From G965222335 sp965222335 (lineage in GTDB: Bacteria; Pseudomonadota; Gammaproteobacteria; Pseudomonadales; Halieaceae): DNA of 64,000 bases. Positions within the stretch are counted from its first letter, which is position 1; each line of letters starts with the position of its first letter. Below are positions 35,304-43,412 of this stretch, in pieces. The notes under the pieces are model-generated. The model was given only the letters and a program-made list of their open reading frames with translations, was not told the origin of the DNA and did not search any database. Made by a program: the position numbers and the translations under genes. The stretch lies in NCBI GenBank assembly GCA_965222335.1, contig OZ244944.1, positions 3,720,001-3,784,000 of the forward strand, read 5' to 3'.

Positions 35304-35504
35304 TTATTTCTTGCTCTGGCTGGACCGGGCGTAGTAACCACCCTGCTGACCGCTGACGCCGGAGTCGATCTGGTCGATCTTGCCGCCGGAGCGTATGTAC
35401 GCTGCGGTTTGTTCCTCAATGGACTGTGAGGTTTCCACGGCGGGGGGCTGTTTCTTTTTTGCGGCTGCGCGCTGTGGTTTGGCGGCCATACCAGAATCTC
35501 GCAT
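35304..35504 (-). CDS. small basic/polar protein, possibly SutA-like C-terminal motif
   Basis: A 66-residue protein (61 if the ATG at 35489 is used). It has a Lys/Ala-rich start (AAKPQRAAAKKKQ) and a C-terminal IEEQTAAYIRSGGKIDQID block. That block recalls the FLxxGGxVxxI end of small RNA-polymerase-associated or stress proteins such as SutA in pseudomonads. It follows the opposite-side 150-bp spacer and is on the same strand as the alr block. No strong ribosome site. Assignment is tentative. Confidence 0.5.
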   Translation of the reverse strand: MRDSGMAAKPQRAAAKKKQPPAVETSQSIEEQTAAYIRSGGKIDQIDSGVSGQQGGYYARSSQSKK

Positions 35505-35578
35505 CTTCAAAGGGCCGCATAGTATACCCCAGGAGGGGGCTCCCTGTCGCCCCGTATTAACGCCCGGGGACAATCTGC

Positions 35579-36667
35579 TCAGGCCTGGACCACGATTCGC
35601 GGTGGTCGCGGTGGCATACGGGTCAGTAATTCGTAGCCGATGGTGGCGGAGAATCCTGCGACCTCCGCTACCGGCAGTCCCTCACCCCACAGGGTAACCG
35701 GGTCGCCGATGGCCACTGGTTGAAGGTCTGTCACGTCAACCGTAATCATGTCCATCGACACCCGTCCCGCCAGCGGTGCACGCTGCCCGTTGATGAGCAC
35801 CGGCGTGCCGTTATCCGCGGTGCGTGGATAGCCGTCGCCGTAGCCAATGGTGACCGTCGCGATGGTCGATTCGCGGTTAGCCGTCCAGCTGCCACCGTAG
35901 CCCACGGTCTCCCCTGGACTCACCTTGCGTAAAGAGATCACTTTCGAAGTCAGTGTCATGACCGGGCGCAGCCGGTCCGCATTGGCCTGTGCCGTGGTGC
36001 CGAACGGAGAATTCCCCCACAGCATGTATCCTGGGCGAACCCATTCGTATCGGGTCTGCGGCCAGGCCAGCAGGGCGGGGGAGTTGGCAGCACTGCGTGC
36101 GCCCGGCAGGCCGCTGGTCGCGGCGTCGAAGCGCGCGAGTTGCTCGTCGGTCATGGCCTGGTCTGGCTCATCTGCCCGGGCAAAGTGGGTGGTCATGACC
36201 GGGTGTCCGCGGCTGTTGGGTGACGCTGCCAGGCGTTGGTGGAAGGCGCTGGTTTCGGCGCAAGGGACGCCGAGCCGGTGCATGCCGGTATCGATTTTCA
36301 GCCAGCACTGTAGCGGCTGTGGCAGCGAGGCGGACTCGAGCCAGTCCAGCTGGGTGGCATTGTCGATGGTTACCCACAGGTCCGCGTCTGCAGCGATTCC
36401 GAGGTCGGCCGCTTCGAATACGCCCTCCAGCAGCAATATCGGCCGCGCAATACCGGCAGCGCGCAGCTCGATGGCCTCTTCCACGCTGGCAACCGCGAAG
36501 GCGTCAACCAGCGGCGCCAGCGTCTGCGCCATCAGTACCGCGCCATGTCCGTAGGCGTTGGCTTTAACCACCGCCATGACCTGGGCCTCACCCGCCAGCT
36601 CCCTGGCCAGCGCAGCGTTGTGACGCAGGGCGGACAGGTTGAGCAGCGCTTGTGCGGGGCGGGGCAT
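35579..36667 (-). CDS. alr: alanine racemase
   Basis: A 362-residue PLP enzyme interconverting L- and D-alanine for peptidoglycan. The PLP lysine is at about 35 (VVKANAYGHG), the catalytic Tyr at about 257 (ETVGYGGSW), and TIGYGDGYPR and GRVSMDMI are present. Length is normal. The ATG overlaps the stop of the transaminase gene by one base (TGATG), which couples them. As the last large gene of the D-glutamate block, it may supply D-alanine to the upstream transaminase. Confidence 0.95.
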   Translation of the reverse strand: MPRPAQALLNLSALRHNAALARELAGEAQVMAVVKANAYGHGAVLMAQTLAPLVDAFAVASVEEAIELRAAGIARPILLLEGVFEAADLGIAADADLWVTIDNATQLDWLESASLPQPLQCWLKIDTGMHRLGVPCAETSAFHQRLAASPNSRGHPVMTTHFARADEPDQAMTDEQLARFDAATSGLPGARSAANSPALLAWPQTRYEWVRPGYMLWGNSPFGTTAQANADRLRPVMTLTSKVISLRKVSPGETVGYGGSWTANRESTIATVTIGYGDGYPRTADNGTPVLINGQRAPLAGRVSMDMITVDVTDLQPVAIGDPVTLWGEGLPVAEVAGFSATIGYELLTRMPPRPPRIVVQA

Positions 36668-37524
36668 CAGTAGTCGTAGCGGTGGGCCGCGAACAGGGTC
36701 TGGGCCGCAAGCCAGATGTCACCGGCCTCGCCATTGCCAACGGGTTCGCCATCCACGGCAACGACCGGGGCCACTTCCTTGCTGGAGCTGGTAAGCCACA
36801 CCTCATCGGCATCCCGCAGTTCCGCCAGGGTAACGGTGCGCTCCGCCACCGGAATGCTGCCGTCGCGCCGCAGGATGTCCAGCAGCATCAGCCGGGTGAT
36901 CCCCGGGAGCTTCTGGTGATCCAGCTCGGGGGTGGCAACCGCGCCGTCCTTGACGATGAATACGTTGCAGGCGGCGGCCTCGGTAATCTCCCCATCGGCG
37001 TTGTAGAGGATGGTCTCGCTGTGTCCCCGGGAGTGGCCATGCTGGTAGTGCATCACGTTGCCCAGCAGCGCGGTGGACTTGATGTTGCAACGCTTCCAGC
37101 GCAGATCCTCCGTGGTGGATACGGTGTAGCGCGTGGCTGCGTCCTTGTCCGCGCGTGGCGCCGGTGGAATCTCGAAGGCAAAGCCGTACACCGTGGGTTT
37201 GATGCCCTCCGGGTAGGCGTGATTGCGCCGCGTATCCGCGCCGCGACTGACGTGGAAGTAAATGCCCAGGTCGTCGCCCGCGTTGCGCTGCGCCAGCTGC
37301 TCGGCAACCTCACGCCAGCCGGGCTCATCCAGCGGCAGGGGGATTTCCAGCGCATTCAGGCCGTCCTCCATGCGCTGCATGTGGGGGCCAAAGCCCACCA
37401 GCTTGCCGTGGTAGCTGGGGATCACCTCATAGATGCCGTCGCCGAACAGGAAACCGCGGTCCATGGGTGATATTTGTGCCTCCTCCATCGGAAGGTATTC
37501 GCCGTTCAGGTACACCGTGCTCAT
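36667..37524 (-). CDS. D-amino-acid transaminase
   Basis: A 285-residue fold-type IV aminotransferase. The PLP lysine is at about 149 (CNIKSTALLGNV). The substrate-carboxylate trap RRNH at 99-102, next to VSRGAD, matches the arrangement of D-amino-acid transaminase rather than branched-chain enzymes. It should exchange amino groups between D-alanine and 2-oxoglutarate, giving D-glutamate and pyruvate. ATG at 37524 with AGGGAGA upstream, 16 bp after the DUF4392 gene; coupled to alr. Confidence 0.87.
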   Translation of the reverse strand: MSTVYLNGEYLPMEEAQISPMDRGFLFGDGIYEVIPSYHGKLVGFGPHMQRMEDGLNALEIPLPLDEPGWREVAEQLAQRNAGDDLGIYFHVSRGADTRRNHAYPEGIKPTVYGFAFEIPPAPRADKDAATRYTVSTTEDLRWKRCNIKSTALLGNVMHYQHGHSRGHSETILYNADGEITEAAACNVFIVKDGAVATPELDHQKLPGITRLMLLDILRRDGSIPVAERTVTLAELRDADEVWLTSSSKEVAPVVAVDGEPVGNGEAGDIWLAAQTLFAAHRYDY

Positions 37525-37540
37525 GCAATCTCCCTCATTG

Positions 37541-38386
37541 TCAGTTGTATGCGCTCGCCTGGGTAAGCTGGCTGAGCTGGGCGATGACCGCGCAGCCCTC
37601 GCCGGCATCGAGGCCGTCTTCCGTGGGCGTGTTTTCACGGGTGACCCCATCAACGCTGCCGCGCGCGGACAGGTAGGCCAGAATCTCACGCGGTGCCAGG
37701 CGGTCCAGCAGGTTCTCGCCCGACCAGTAGCCCAGCAGCGCAATCAGGCCATAGGCGCCCCAGTTTGACACATCCGCCACCAGCAACTCGTTGCAGCGGG
37801 TCACCGATACGCGGATATCCAGGGCCGCAATCGCCTCGGCGATGTTCCCCATACCGATTTCGTTGCCACCGTCGCCAATGGCGATGGTGGGGCAGTCTGC
37901 GAGGTCGAGGTAGGGGTCAAAGATGCCGCAGCGCGCGCTGATGTCCTCGCCGCGCATATTGTAATAGCGTCCATCCGCGGTGAGTCCGGGGCGCTCTATG
38001 GAAAGCACCACCCCGGGTTGCATGGCATCCAGTGCCTCCTGCGCGGTACGGCGGGCGTCGGCCAGGTCGTTCCCCAGCAGCGGCAGTACCCGGTAGTCCG
38101 CAGCCAGGGCATCCGCCAGCGGTGGTGCGCAGGCCAGCACCGGGGCGTTGCCCAGGTGCTCCAGGGTGCGATACAGGGCGATGGCGCCCACGGGGCCGTC
38201 GGTTTCAAAGGTATCACCCACGGGGAAGCCTGTGCCGATCAGCACCGGTCTGCGGGCATCGCGCAGGATCCCTGCCGCACGCAGGTAATAGCCGGGCTGC
38301 AGGGCCTCCCGCGCCACCTGCATCTGGCGCAGGTTGCGCGCCACCAGAGCGGCCTCTATGGCAACGCTGATCTCGTGCTCGTTCAT
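37541..38386 (-). CDS. DUF4392 protein, D-glutamate cyclase C-terminal-like
   Basis: A 281-residue protein of the DUF4392 / D-glutamate-cyclase C-terminal family. Hallmarks: LIGTGFPVGDTFETDGPVGA near residue 49 (20 residues), then VLSIERPGLTADGRYYNMRG split around residue 130, and IAIGDGGNEIGMGNI near 165. In animals this domain is fused behind a DUF1445 domain in mitochondrial D-glutamate cyclase (DGLUCY), which converts D-glutamate to 5-oxo-D-proline. Here the two domains are separate genes at either side of pxpABC. ATGA overlap with pxpC. Confidence 0.82.
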   Translation of the reverse strand: MNEHEISVAIEAALVARNLRQMQVAREALQPGYYLRAAGILRDARRPVLIGTGFPVGDTFETDGPVGAIALYRTLEHLGNAPVLACAPPLADALAADYRVLPLLGNDLADARRTAQEALDAMQPGVVLSIERPGLTADGRYYNMRGEDISARCGIFDPYLDLADCPTIAIGDGGNEIGMGNIAEAIAALDIRVSVTRCNELLVADVSNWGAYGLIALLGYWSGENLLDRLAPREILAYLSARGSVDGVTRENTPTEDGLDAGEGCAVIAQLSQLTQASAYN

Positions 38387-39321
38387 TCCCGGTACTCCGG
38401 CAGGTACTGGTTGGCCAGGCGGTGGGCCGCCAGGTGCAGGGCATTGTGTGCACCGTAGGGGCTGATCGGTTCAAACCTGACCTGACCCCCGGGGCGAACC
38501 TGCGCCAGGCGCGCAGCGTCCAGTGACAGCGCCGCGCCGATTTTGGGATAGCCGCCGATGGTCTGGCGATCATTCAGCAGCACAATGGGCTGCCCGTCCG
38601 CGGGTATCTGGATGGCGCCAAAGCAAATACCTTCCGAGAGAATGCCCTCAATATCACAGCGGATGGCAGCGCCCTGCAGGCGATAGCCCATGCGGTCGCA
38701 ACGGTCACTGACCTCGTAGTCGTGGCTGAAAAAGCGCTGCTGTTCAAGCCGGTTGAAGTGCCGCTGCTGATAGCCGGGGATAACCCGGACCACGACTTCC
38801 TGGAAGTAGTGCGGGCGGTCCGCATGGGGCAGGAAGCGCAGCGCGCGCTCACGCACGGTGGCGCAGGGGAGGCTGTCGCCGGGTTGCAGTTTGTCGCCGT
38901 GCAGGCCACCGATCTTTTCCCGGGTGACGGTGGAGGTGCTGCCAAACTGCGGTGCTACGGAAAATCCATCGGCCACAGCCAGGTAGGCACGACAGCCCTG
39001 CTCGGCGTAGCCCAGGCTAATCTCATCCCCCGCGGCCACGCGGTGCACGTGCCAGGTCGCGGTCTCGCGGCCATTCACCGTCAGCGGTACCGCGGCCCCG
39101 GTGACGCAGAAAAAGGTTTCTACTTCGGCACGCAGGGCAAGGCCGCCAAAACTGATCTCGATGCAGGTGGCGTTGGCGTCGTTACCCAGCAGCCGGTTGG
39201 CGAGCGCGAAGGCCTGTGGGTCCAGGGGGCCGCCCGTGGTCAGTCCCAGGCGCTGCTGGCCCAGTCTGCCCCGGTCCTGCAGCAGGCTCAACAGCCCCGG
39301 TTGTTGCACGGTCATGCTCAT
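38383..39321 (-). CDS. pxpC: 5-oxoprolinase subunit C (biotin-dependent carboxyltransferase-like)
   Basis: A 312-residue PxpC/KipA-type protein. Family blocks: LLSLLQDRGRLGQQRLGL near the N-terminus, ALANRLLGND, EISFGGLAL, and the C-terminal LNDRQTIGGYPKIG. With PxpA and PxpB it forms the ATP-dependent 5-oxoprolinase that opens 5-oxoproline to glutamate. ATGA overlaps at both ends (with pxpB upstream and DUF4392 downstream) show tight coupling. Confidence 0.92.
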   Translation of the reverse strand: MSMTVQQPGLLSLLQDRGRLGQQRLGLTTGGPLDPQAFALANRLLGNDANATCIEISFGGLALRAEVETFFCVTGAAVPLTVNGRETATWHVHRVAAGDEISLGYAEQGCRAYLAVADGFSVAPQFGSTSTVTREKIGGLHGDKLQPGDSLPCATVRERALRFLPHADRPHYFQEVVVRVIPGYQQRHFNRLEQQRFFSHDYEVSDRCDRMGYRLQGAAIRCDIEGILSEGICFGAIQIPADGQPIVLLNDRQTIGGYPKIGAALSLDAARLAQVRPGGQVRFEPISPYGAHNALHLAAHRLANQYLPEYRE

Positions 39322-39998
39322 TCCAGGGAGCCCCCGAGGTCCAGGAAGCGCTGTCGGTCAATCGCTTCAAAGCGTACCCGGTCGCCAACGGCAACCGGCA
39401 TGCTGGGCTGTGCATCGGGGTCGAACATGCGTGTGGGGCAGCGCCCGATCAGGTTCCAGCCTCCGGGTGATGGTGCCGGGTAGATGGCAGTCTGGCGGTC
39501 GGCAATTGCGACCGCGCCGCGCGGCACTTTTTGCCGGGGCGTCGCCAGGCGCGGTGCGGCGATGCGCGCATCGACCTGGCCCAGGTAGGCAAAGCCGGGG
39601 GCGAAGCCGATGGCGTAGACGCGGTATTCGGTTTCACTGTGAATACGTATCACTTCCTCCACGGATAGCCCCGAGCGCTCGGCCAGGGCATTCAGGTCCG
39701 CGCCGACCTCGGGGTCGTAAAATACCGGCAGTACCACCTCGCGTGCGTCATGATTGCCCTGTGCAGACAGGTCCCGGGTGGCCTCGCGTATGCGTCGGAT
39801 CACCGACAGGTGGTCAGTGCGCAGCGGGTGATAGAGCACCAGCAGGGACGCATAGGAGGGGACCAGGTCGACCAGCTCTTCACCGAGGGCGTCGCTCACG
39901 GCCGCCGCGGCCGCCTGCACCAGCCCTGACACCTCGGGGCTGGTCTCCTCGCCCAGGTAAAGCATGATCGCGTCTTCCCCCGCCTGATGAATCTCCAC
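39318..39998 (-). CDS. pxpB: 5-oxoprolinase subunit B (allophanate hydrolase subunit 1-like)
   Basis: A 226-residue PxpB/KipI-type protein with VPSYASLLVLYHP, YDPEVGADLNALAERSG and the glycine-rich GFAPGFAYLGQVD motif. It pairs with PxpC. The GTG at 39998 gives the usual N-terminal strand (EIHQAGEDAIMLYLG); a later ATG at 39965 would remove it. It lies 5 bp after pxpA. Confidence 0.92.
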   Translation of the reverse strand: MEIHQAGEDAIMLYLGEETSPEVSGLVQAAAAAVSDALGEELVDLVPSYASLLVLYHPLRTDHLSVIRRIREATRDLSAQGNHDAREVVLPVFYDPEVGADLNALAERSGLSVEEVIRIHSETEYRVYAIGFAPGFAYLGQVDARIAAPRLATPRQKVPRGAVAIADRQTAIYPAPSPGGWNLIGRCPTRMFDPDAQPSMPVAVGDRVRFEAIDRQRFLDLGGSLE

Positions 39999-40003
39999 CG
40001 CTA

Positions 40004-40738
40004 TCAGCTCGCGTCGACGATGGCGCGGATTTCACGGATCGCGCTGACACCCTCGGCATTGTCACCGTGCACGCACAGCGTGTCGGGTGCGAGGTTCAGG
40101 GTGGCTCCGCCCGCCGAAGTGACGCTGCCGTTGCTGCACAGCTGCCTGACCTGCTCGAGAGTGCGCTCGCGATCATGTACCGCGCCGGCTTTGCGCCGGG
40201 ATACCAGGGCGCCGGAATCTTCGTAACAGCGATCGGCAAAGGCCTCAAACAGGAGGTTCTGCAGGCCCTGCGCCCGCGCTTCTTCGCGGTGCTGGGGTGC
40301 CTCCGGCGTGGCGAGCAGCATCAGGGCGAGGGGACGGTGGTAGGCAGTGACGGCGCGCATCACACTCGCGCGCATTTCGCGATTGGCCATCATGTCGTTG
40401 TACATCGCCCCGTGCGGTTTGACATAGGCGAGCGTCAGGCCCTCGCTGGCGGCCAGGCCGTCAAGGGCGGCAATCTGGTAGAGCAGGGTGGCCTCCAGTT
40501 CTTCGGCGCTCAGTTGCATCGAACGCCGGCCGAATCCGACCAGGTCCGGATAGGCCGGGTGCGCACCCACGCTCACATCATGGCGCGCGGCCAGACGCAG
40601 GGTGTTGCGGATGGTAAGCGGGTCGCCGGCATGGAAGCCGCAGGCGACGTTGGCCTGGTGAATATGCGGCATGACTTCCGCGTCCATGCCCATGGTCCAG
40701 CTGCCGTAGCTCTCCCCGAGATCGCAGTTGAGCAACAT
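40004..40738 (-). CDS. pxpA: 5-oxoprolinase subunit A (LamB/YcsF family)
   Basis: A 244-residue PxpA. Conserved blocks: NCDLGESYG at residues 4-12, ANVACGFHAGDP, VGAHPAYPDLVGFGRR, YVKPHGAMYN, and CVHGDN near the end. It is the hydrolytic subunit of 5-oxoprolinase. The ATG at 40738 starts the protein directly with the first motif, slightly shorter than some homologues. It is 15 bp after the DUF1445 gene. Confidence 0.93.
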   Translation of the reverse strand: MLLNCDLGESYGSWTMGMDAEVMPHIHQANVACGFHAGDPLTIRNTLRLAARHDVSVGAHPAYPDLVGFGRRSMQLSAEELEATLLYQIAALDGLAASEGLTLAYVKPHGAMYNDMMANREMRASVMRAVTAYHRPLALMLLATPEAPQHREEARAQGLQNLLFEAFADRCYEDSGALVSRRKAGAVHDRERTLEQVRQLCSNGSVTSAGGATLNLAPDTLCVHGDNAEGVSAIREIRAIVDAS

Positions 40739-40753
40739 CTTCTTCTGACTCCT

Positions 40754-41539
40754 CTACATGACCGCCAGGCGGCTGTTGCGCAGGTCGGTGACCAGCATGC
40801 AGCCCGGGCTGTGAGTGATGGCGAGGGGCGGTTTCGCGTTTTCCAGTGCGACCTGCGGCGTGACGCCACAGGCCCAGAACACGGGCAGTTCGTCCTCCGC
40901 CACCGGGACCGCATCGCCGTAATCCGGCGCGGCGAGGTCGCCGATCCCGATTAACGCAGGATCCCCGAGGTGCACGGGAGCGCCGTGTACCGCGGGAAAC
41001 CGTGTGCAAATCTGCACCGCGCGGATGGCGTCGGCAGCCCGGAACGGACGCATGCTGACCACCAGGTTGCCGGAAAACGGGCCGGCGCTCTGGCAGGGAA
41101 TATTGGTGCGGTACATGGGTACGTTCACCCCCTCGCTGACATTGCGGACCTCGAGACCGTCCGCGAGAAGTGCCTCCTCGAAAGAGAAGGAACAGCCAAG
41201 GGCAAAGGTCACCAGGTCATCGCGCCACAGGTCGCTGATATCCTGCACCTCATCGGTCAGCTCTCCGTCGCGAAACACACGATAGCTTGGCACGTCCCGG
41301 CGAATGTCGATACTCCCTAATCGTGGTAGGCCGGTGTCGCCTGGCTCATTGGCAATGCCCACTACGGGACAGGGGCGCGGGTTGAGCTGGCAGAAGCGCA
41401 GGAAATCCGCAGCCCAGTCGGCGGGGAGAATGGTGAGATTGCACTGCACGTAGCCCGGTGCCAGCCCGGAAGTATTGCCCCGATGCTCGCCGTTGCGAAT
41501 ACGCTGCCGCAGTTGCGCCGGATCCAGGATTGCCTGCAT
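40754..41539 (-). CDS. DUF1445 protein, D-glutamate cyclase N-terminal-like (putative hydro-lyase)
   Basis: A 261-residue protein of the DUF1445/UPF0317 family. Blocks: GLAPGYVQCNLTILP near residue 24, IRRDVPSYRVFRDGEL, TFALGCSFSFEEAL, NVPMYRTNIPC, VVSMRPF, and the C-terminal FWACGVTPQVAL with ITHSPGCMLVTDL. Databases often call it a putative hydro-lyase; in animals the same domain forms the N-terminal half of D-glutamate cyclase. The ATG at 41539 has GAAGAGG 7 bp upstream and gives the family's usual length. First gene of the pxp block; divergent from an acyl-CoA synthetase. Confidence 0.87.
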   Translation of the reverse strand: MQAILDPAQLRQRIRNGEHRGNTSGLAPGYVQCNLTILPADWAADFLRFCQLNPRPCPVVGIANEPGDTGLPRLGSIDIRRDVPSYRVFRDGELTDEVQDISDLWRDDLVTFALGCSFSFEEALLADGLEVRNVSEGVNVPMYRTNIPCQSAGPFSGNLVVSMRPFRAADAIRAVQICTRFPAVHGAPVHLGDPALIGIGDLAAPDYGDAVPVAEDELPVFWACGVTPQVALENAKPPLAITHSPGCMLVTDLRNSRLAVM

Positions 41540-41628
41540 GTTGACCTCTTCGGGAAGCGGGGGCTGTCGGCCCACGGGTAAAGGTAAGTCGTGTGGCGGC
41601 CGCAGCCAGCCACAGTCCAAGTCTAATT

Positions 41629-41713
41629 GATCACACCGGCACTCGACCAGTGACGTACAGCCCGCGAGCGGGAAGGATTGCCAGCCGGTAAATTCTGCCT
41701 CTATAGTGTGATC
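41629..41713. promoter_or_regulatory. widely spaced inverted repeat in divergent promoter region
   Basis: GATCACAC (41629-41636) and GTGTGATC (41706-41713) are perfect 8-bp inverted copies 69 bp apart in the 217-bp spacer between the DUF1445 operon and the acyl-CoA synthetase. They could be half-sites of one regulator serving both directions. Nothing else is recognised in this spacer. Confidence 0.3.
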
Positions 41714-41756
41714 CTCCCCGCAGCCGATTGACGTTTAGCGCACAAGGACCAATAAC

Positions 41757-43322
41757 ATGCCGCATCCCAGCATTACCGCCCAGACCTATCCCCACAAGCC
41801 AGCCATTATCATGGGCGAATCGGGGGAAATGGTCACCTACGCCGAACTGGACGACCGCAGCAACCAGGGAGCACAACTCCTGCGCAGCCTCGGCCTGATC
41901 AAGGGCGATCACATCGCCCTGATGATGGAGAACAACCGTTTCTTCCTCGAGGTGTGTTGGGCGGCCCAGCGCGCCGGCATTATCTTCACTCCGATCAGCA
42001 CGCATTTGCAGCCGGATGAGACCATTTACATCGTGAACAATTGCGGCGCGCGGCTATTTCTCGGGTCCTACGCCCTGCGAGAAGTTGCCCGCAAGGTGCG
42101 CGAGCATTGTGAGGGTGTGGCGCAATTCTTGATGGTCGGTGGCATCGTCGAGGGCTTTGAGTCCTGGGAGGAGGCCCTGGATGCGCAGCCGGCCGAGCCC
42201 ATCGAAGACCAGGGTAACGGTGTTCCCATGCTGTATTCCTCCGGCACCACCGGCAAGCCCAAGGGGGTGTTCCTGGCACCCCACAGCGATGACGTCCTCG
42301 CGCCCATGCCGCTGGCGGAGAGTCTGGGCAAGGCCTTTGGCTTTGGCGAGGAGACGGTTTACCTGTCCCCGGCGCCGCTCTATCACGCCGCCCCGCTGCA
42401 CTACAACATGATGGTGCTGTACCAGGGTGGCACCACGGTGATCATGGAGAAATTTGAGCCCGAAACTGCCCTGCGGCTGATCGAGGAGCACCGCGTGACC
42501 CACAGCCAGTGGGTGCCGATCATGTTTATCCGCATGTTGAAGCTGCCGGAGGAGGTGCGTGAAAAGTACGATCTCAGCAGCCTGCAGTTCGCGATTCACG
42601 CGGCCGCGCCCTGCCCGATTGAAGTCAAAGAGCGCATGATTGACTGGTGGGGCGAGGTCATCGTGGAGTACTACGCGGCCAGCGAGGGTATTGGCATTAC
42701 CATCATCGACTCGGCCAGCTGGCTGACCCATAAAGGGTCGGTGGGTCCGGCGCTGGTCGGCGAGATACACATTGTGGACGATGAGGGTAAGGAGCTGCCG
42801 CCGGGAGAAATCGGCACCGTGTATTTTTCCGGTGAGCAGGCCAATTTTCGTTACCATGGAGAGCCGGACAAGACCGCGGACGCCTATGATGAGCGGGGCT
42901 GGGCAACGACTGGCGATGTCGGCTACGTCGACCAGGACGGTTTCCTGTACCTGACGGACCGCAAGAACTTCATGATTATCTCCGGGGGCGTGAACATCTA
43001 TCCCCAGGAGGTGGAAAACATCCTTATCACCCATGACAAGGTAGCGGATGTCGCGGTCTTCGGAATTCCCAACGAGGAGTTTGGCGAGGAGGTCAAGGCG
43101 GTGGTGCAGCCGATGAACTGGGCGGATGCGACCGACGAAGTGGCATTTGAGCTGCTGGAATGGCTGCGCGAGCGCCTGTCGCATATCAAGGTGCCGCGCT
43201 CCCTGGACTTCAATCCGCAACTGCCCAGGCTGGATAATGGCAAGCTGTACAAGAAGCACCTGGCGGAAGATTATCGCAAGACCAGCCCCGGCGGGGACGC
43301 CGACAAGGACAAAACGGACTGA
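41757..43322 (+). CDS. acyl-CoA synthetase (AMP-forming), copy 1
   Basis: A 521-residue ANL-superfamily ligase that activates a carboxylic acid as acyl-AMP and then acyl-CoA. Motifs: the P-loop-like YSSGTTGKPKG near residue 160, EYYAASEG in the A5 position, the A7 GWATTGDVGYVDQDG block and the hinge DRKNFMIISGGVNIYP. The catalytic A10 lysine is in LDNGKLYKKHL near the C-terminus. Substrate class (fatty, bile-acid-like or aromatic acid) cannot be decided. Followed by an 87-bp spacer and the patatin gene. Confidence 0.9.
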   Translation: MPHPSITAQTYPHKPAIIMGESGEMVTYAELDDRSNQGAQLLRSLGLIKGDHIALMMENNRFFLEVCWAAQRAGIIFTPISTHLQPDETIYIVNNCGARLFLGSYALREVARKVREHCEGVAQFLMVGGIVEGFESWEEALDAQPAEPIEDQGNGVPMLYSSGTTGKPKGVFLAPHSDDVLAPMPLAESLGKAFGFGEETVYLSPAPLYHAAPLHYNMMVLYQGGTTVIMEKFEPETALRLIEEHRVTHSQWVPIMFIRMLKLPEEVREKYDLSSLQFAIHAAAPCPIEVKERMIDWWGEVIVEYYAASEGIGITIIDSASWLTHKGSVGPALVGEIHIVDDEGKELPPGEIGTVYFSGEQANFRYHGEPDKTADAYDERGWATTGDVGYVDQDGFLYLTDRKNFMIISGGVNIYPQEVENILITHDKVADVAVFGIPNEEFGEEVKAVVQPMNWADATDEVAFELLEWLRERLSHIKVPRSLDFNPQLPRLDNGKLYKKHLAEDYRKTSPGGDADKDKTD

Positions 43323-43412
43323 GGCGACGGGCGAATTCCAGGGTGGTGTCAGGACGCGGATTTGGATTATCCTTGAGGATTAGTTGTTTGACGCAAGGGT
43401 GCCACCGCAGTG

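Noticed and set aside
42054..43259. 401-codon minus-strand frame
   Set aside because: Antisense to acyl-CoA synthetase copy 1, whose motifs are unmistakable.
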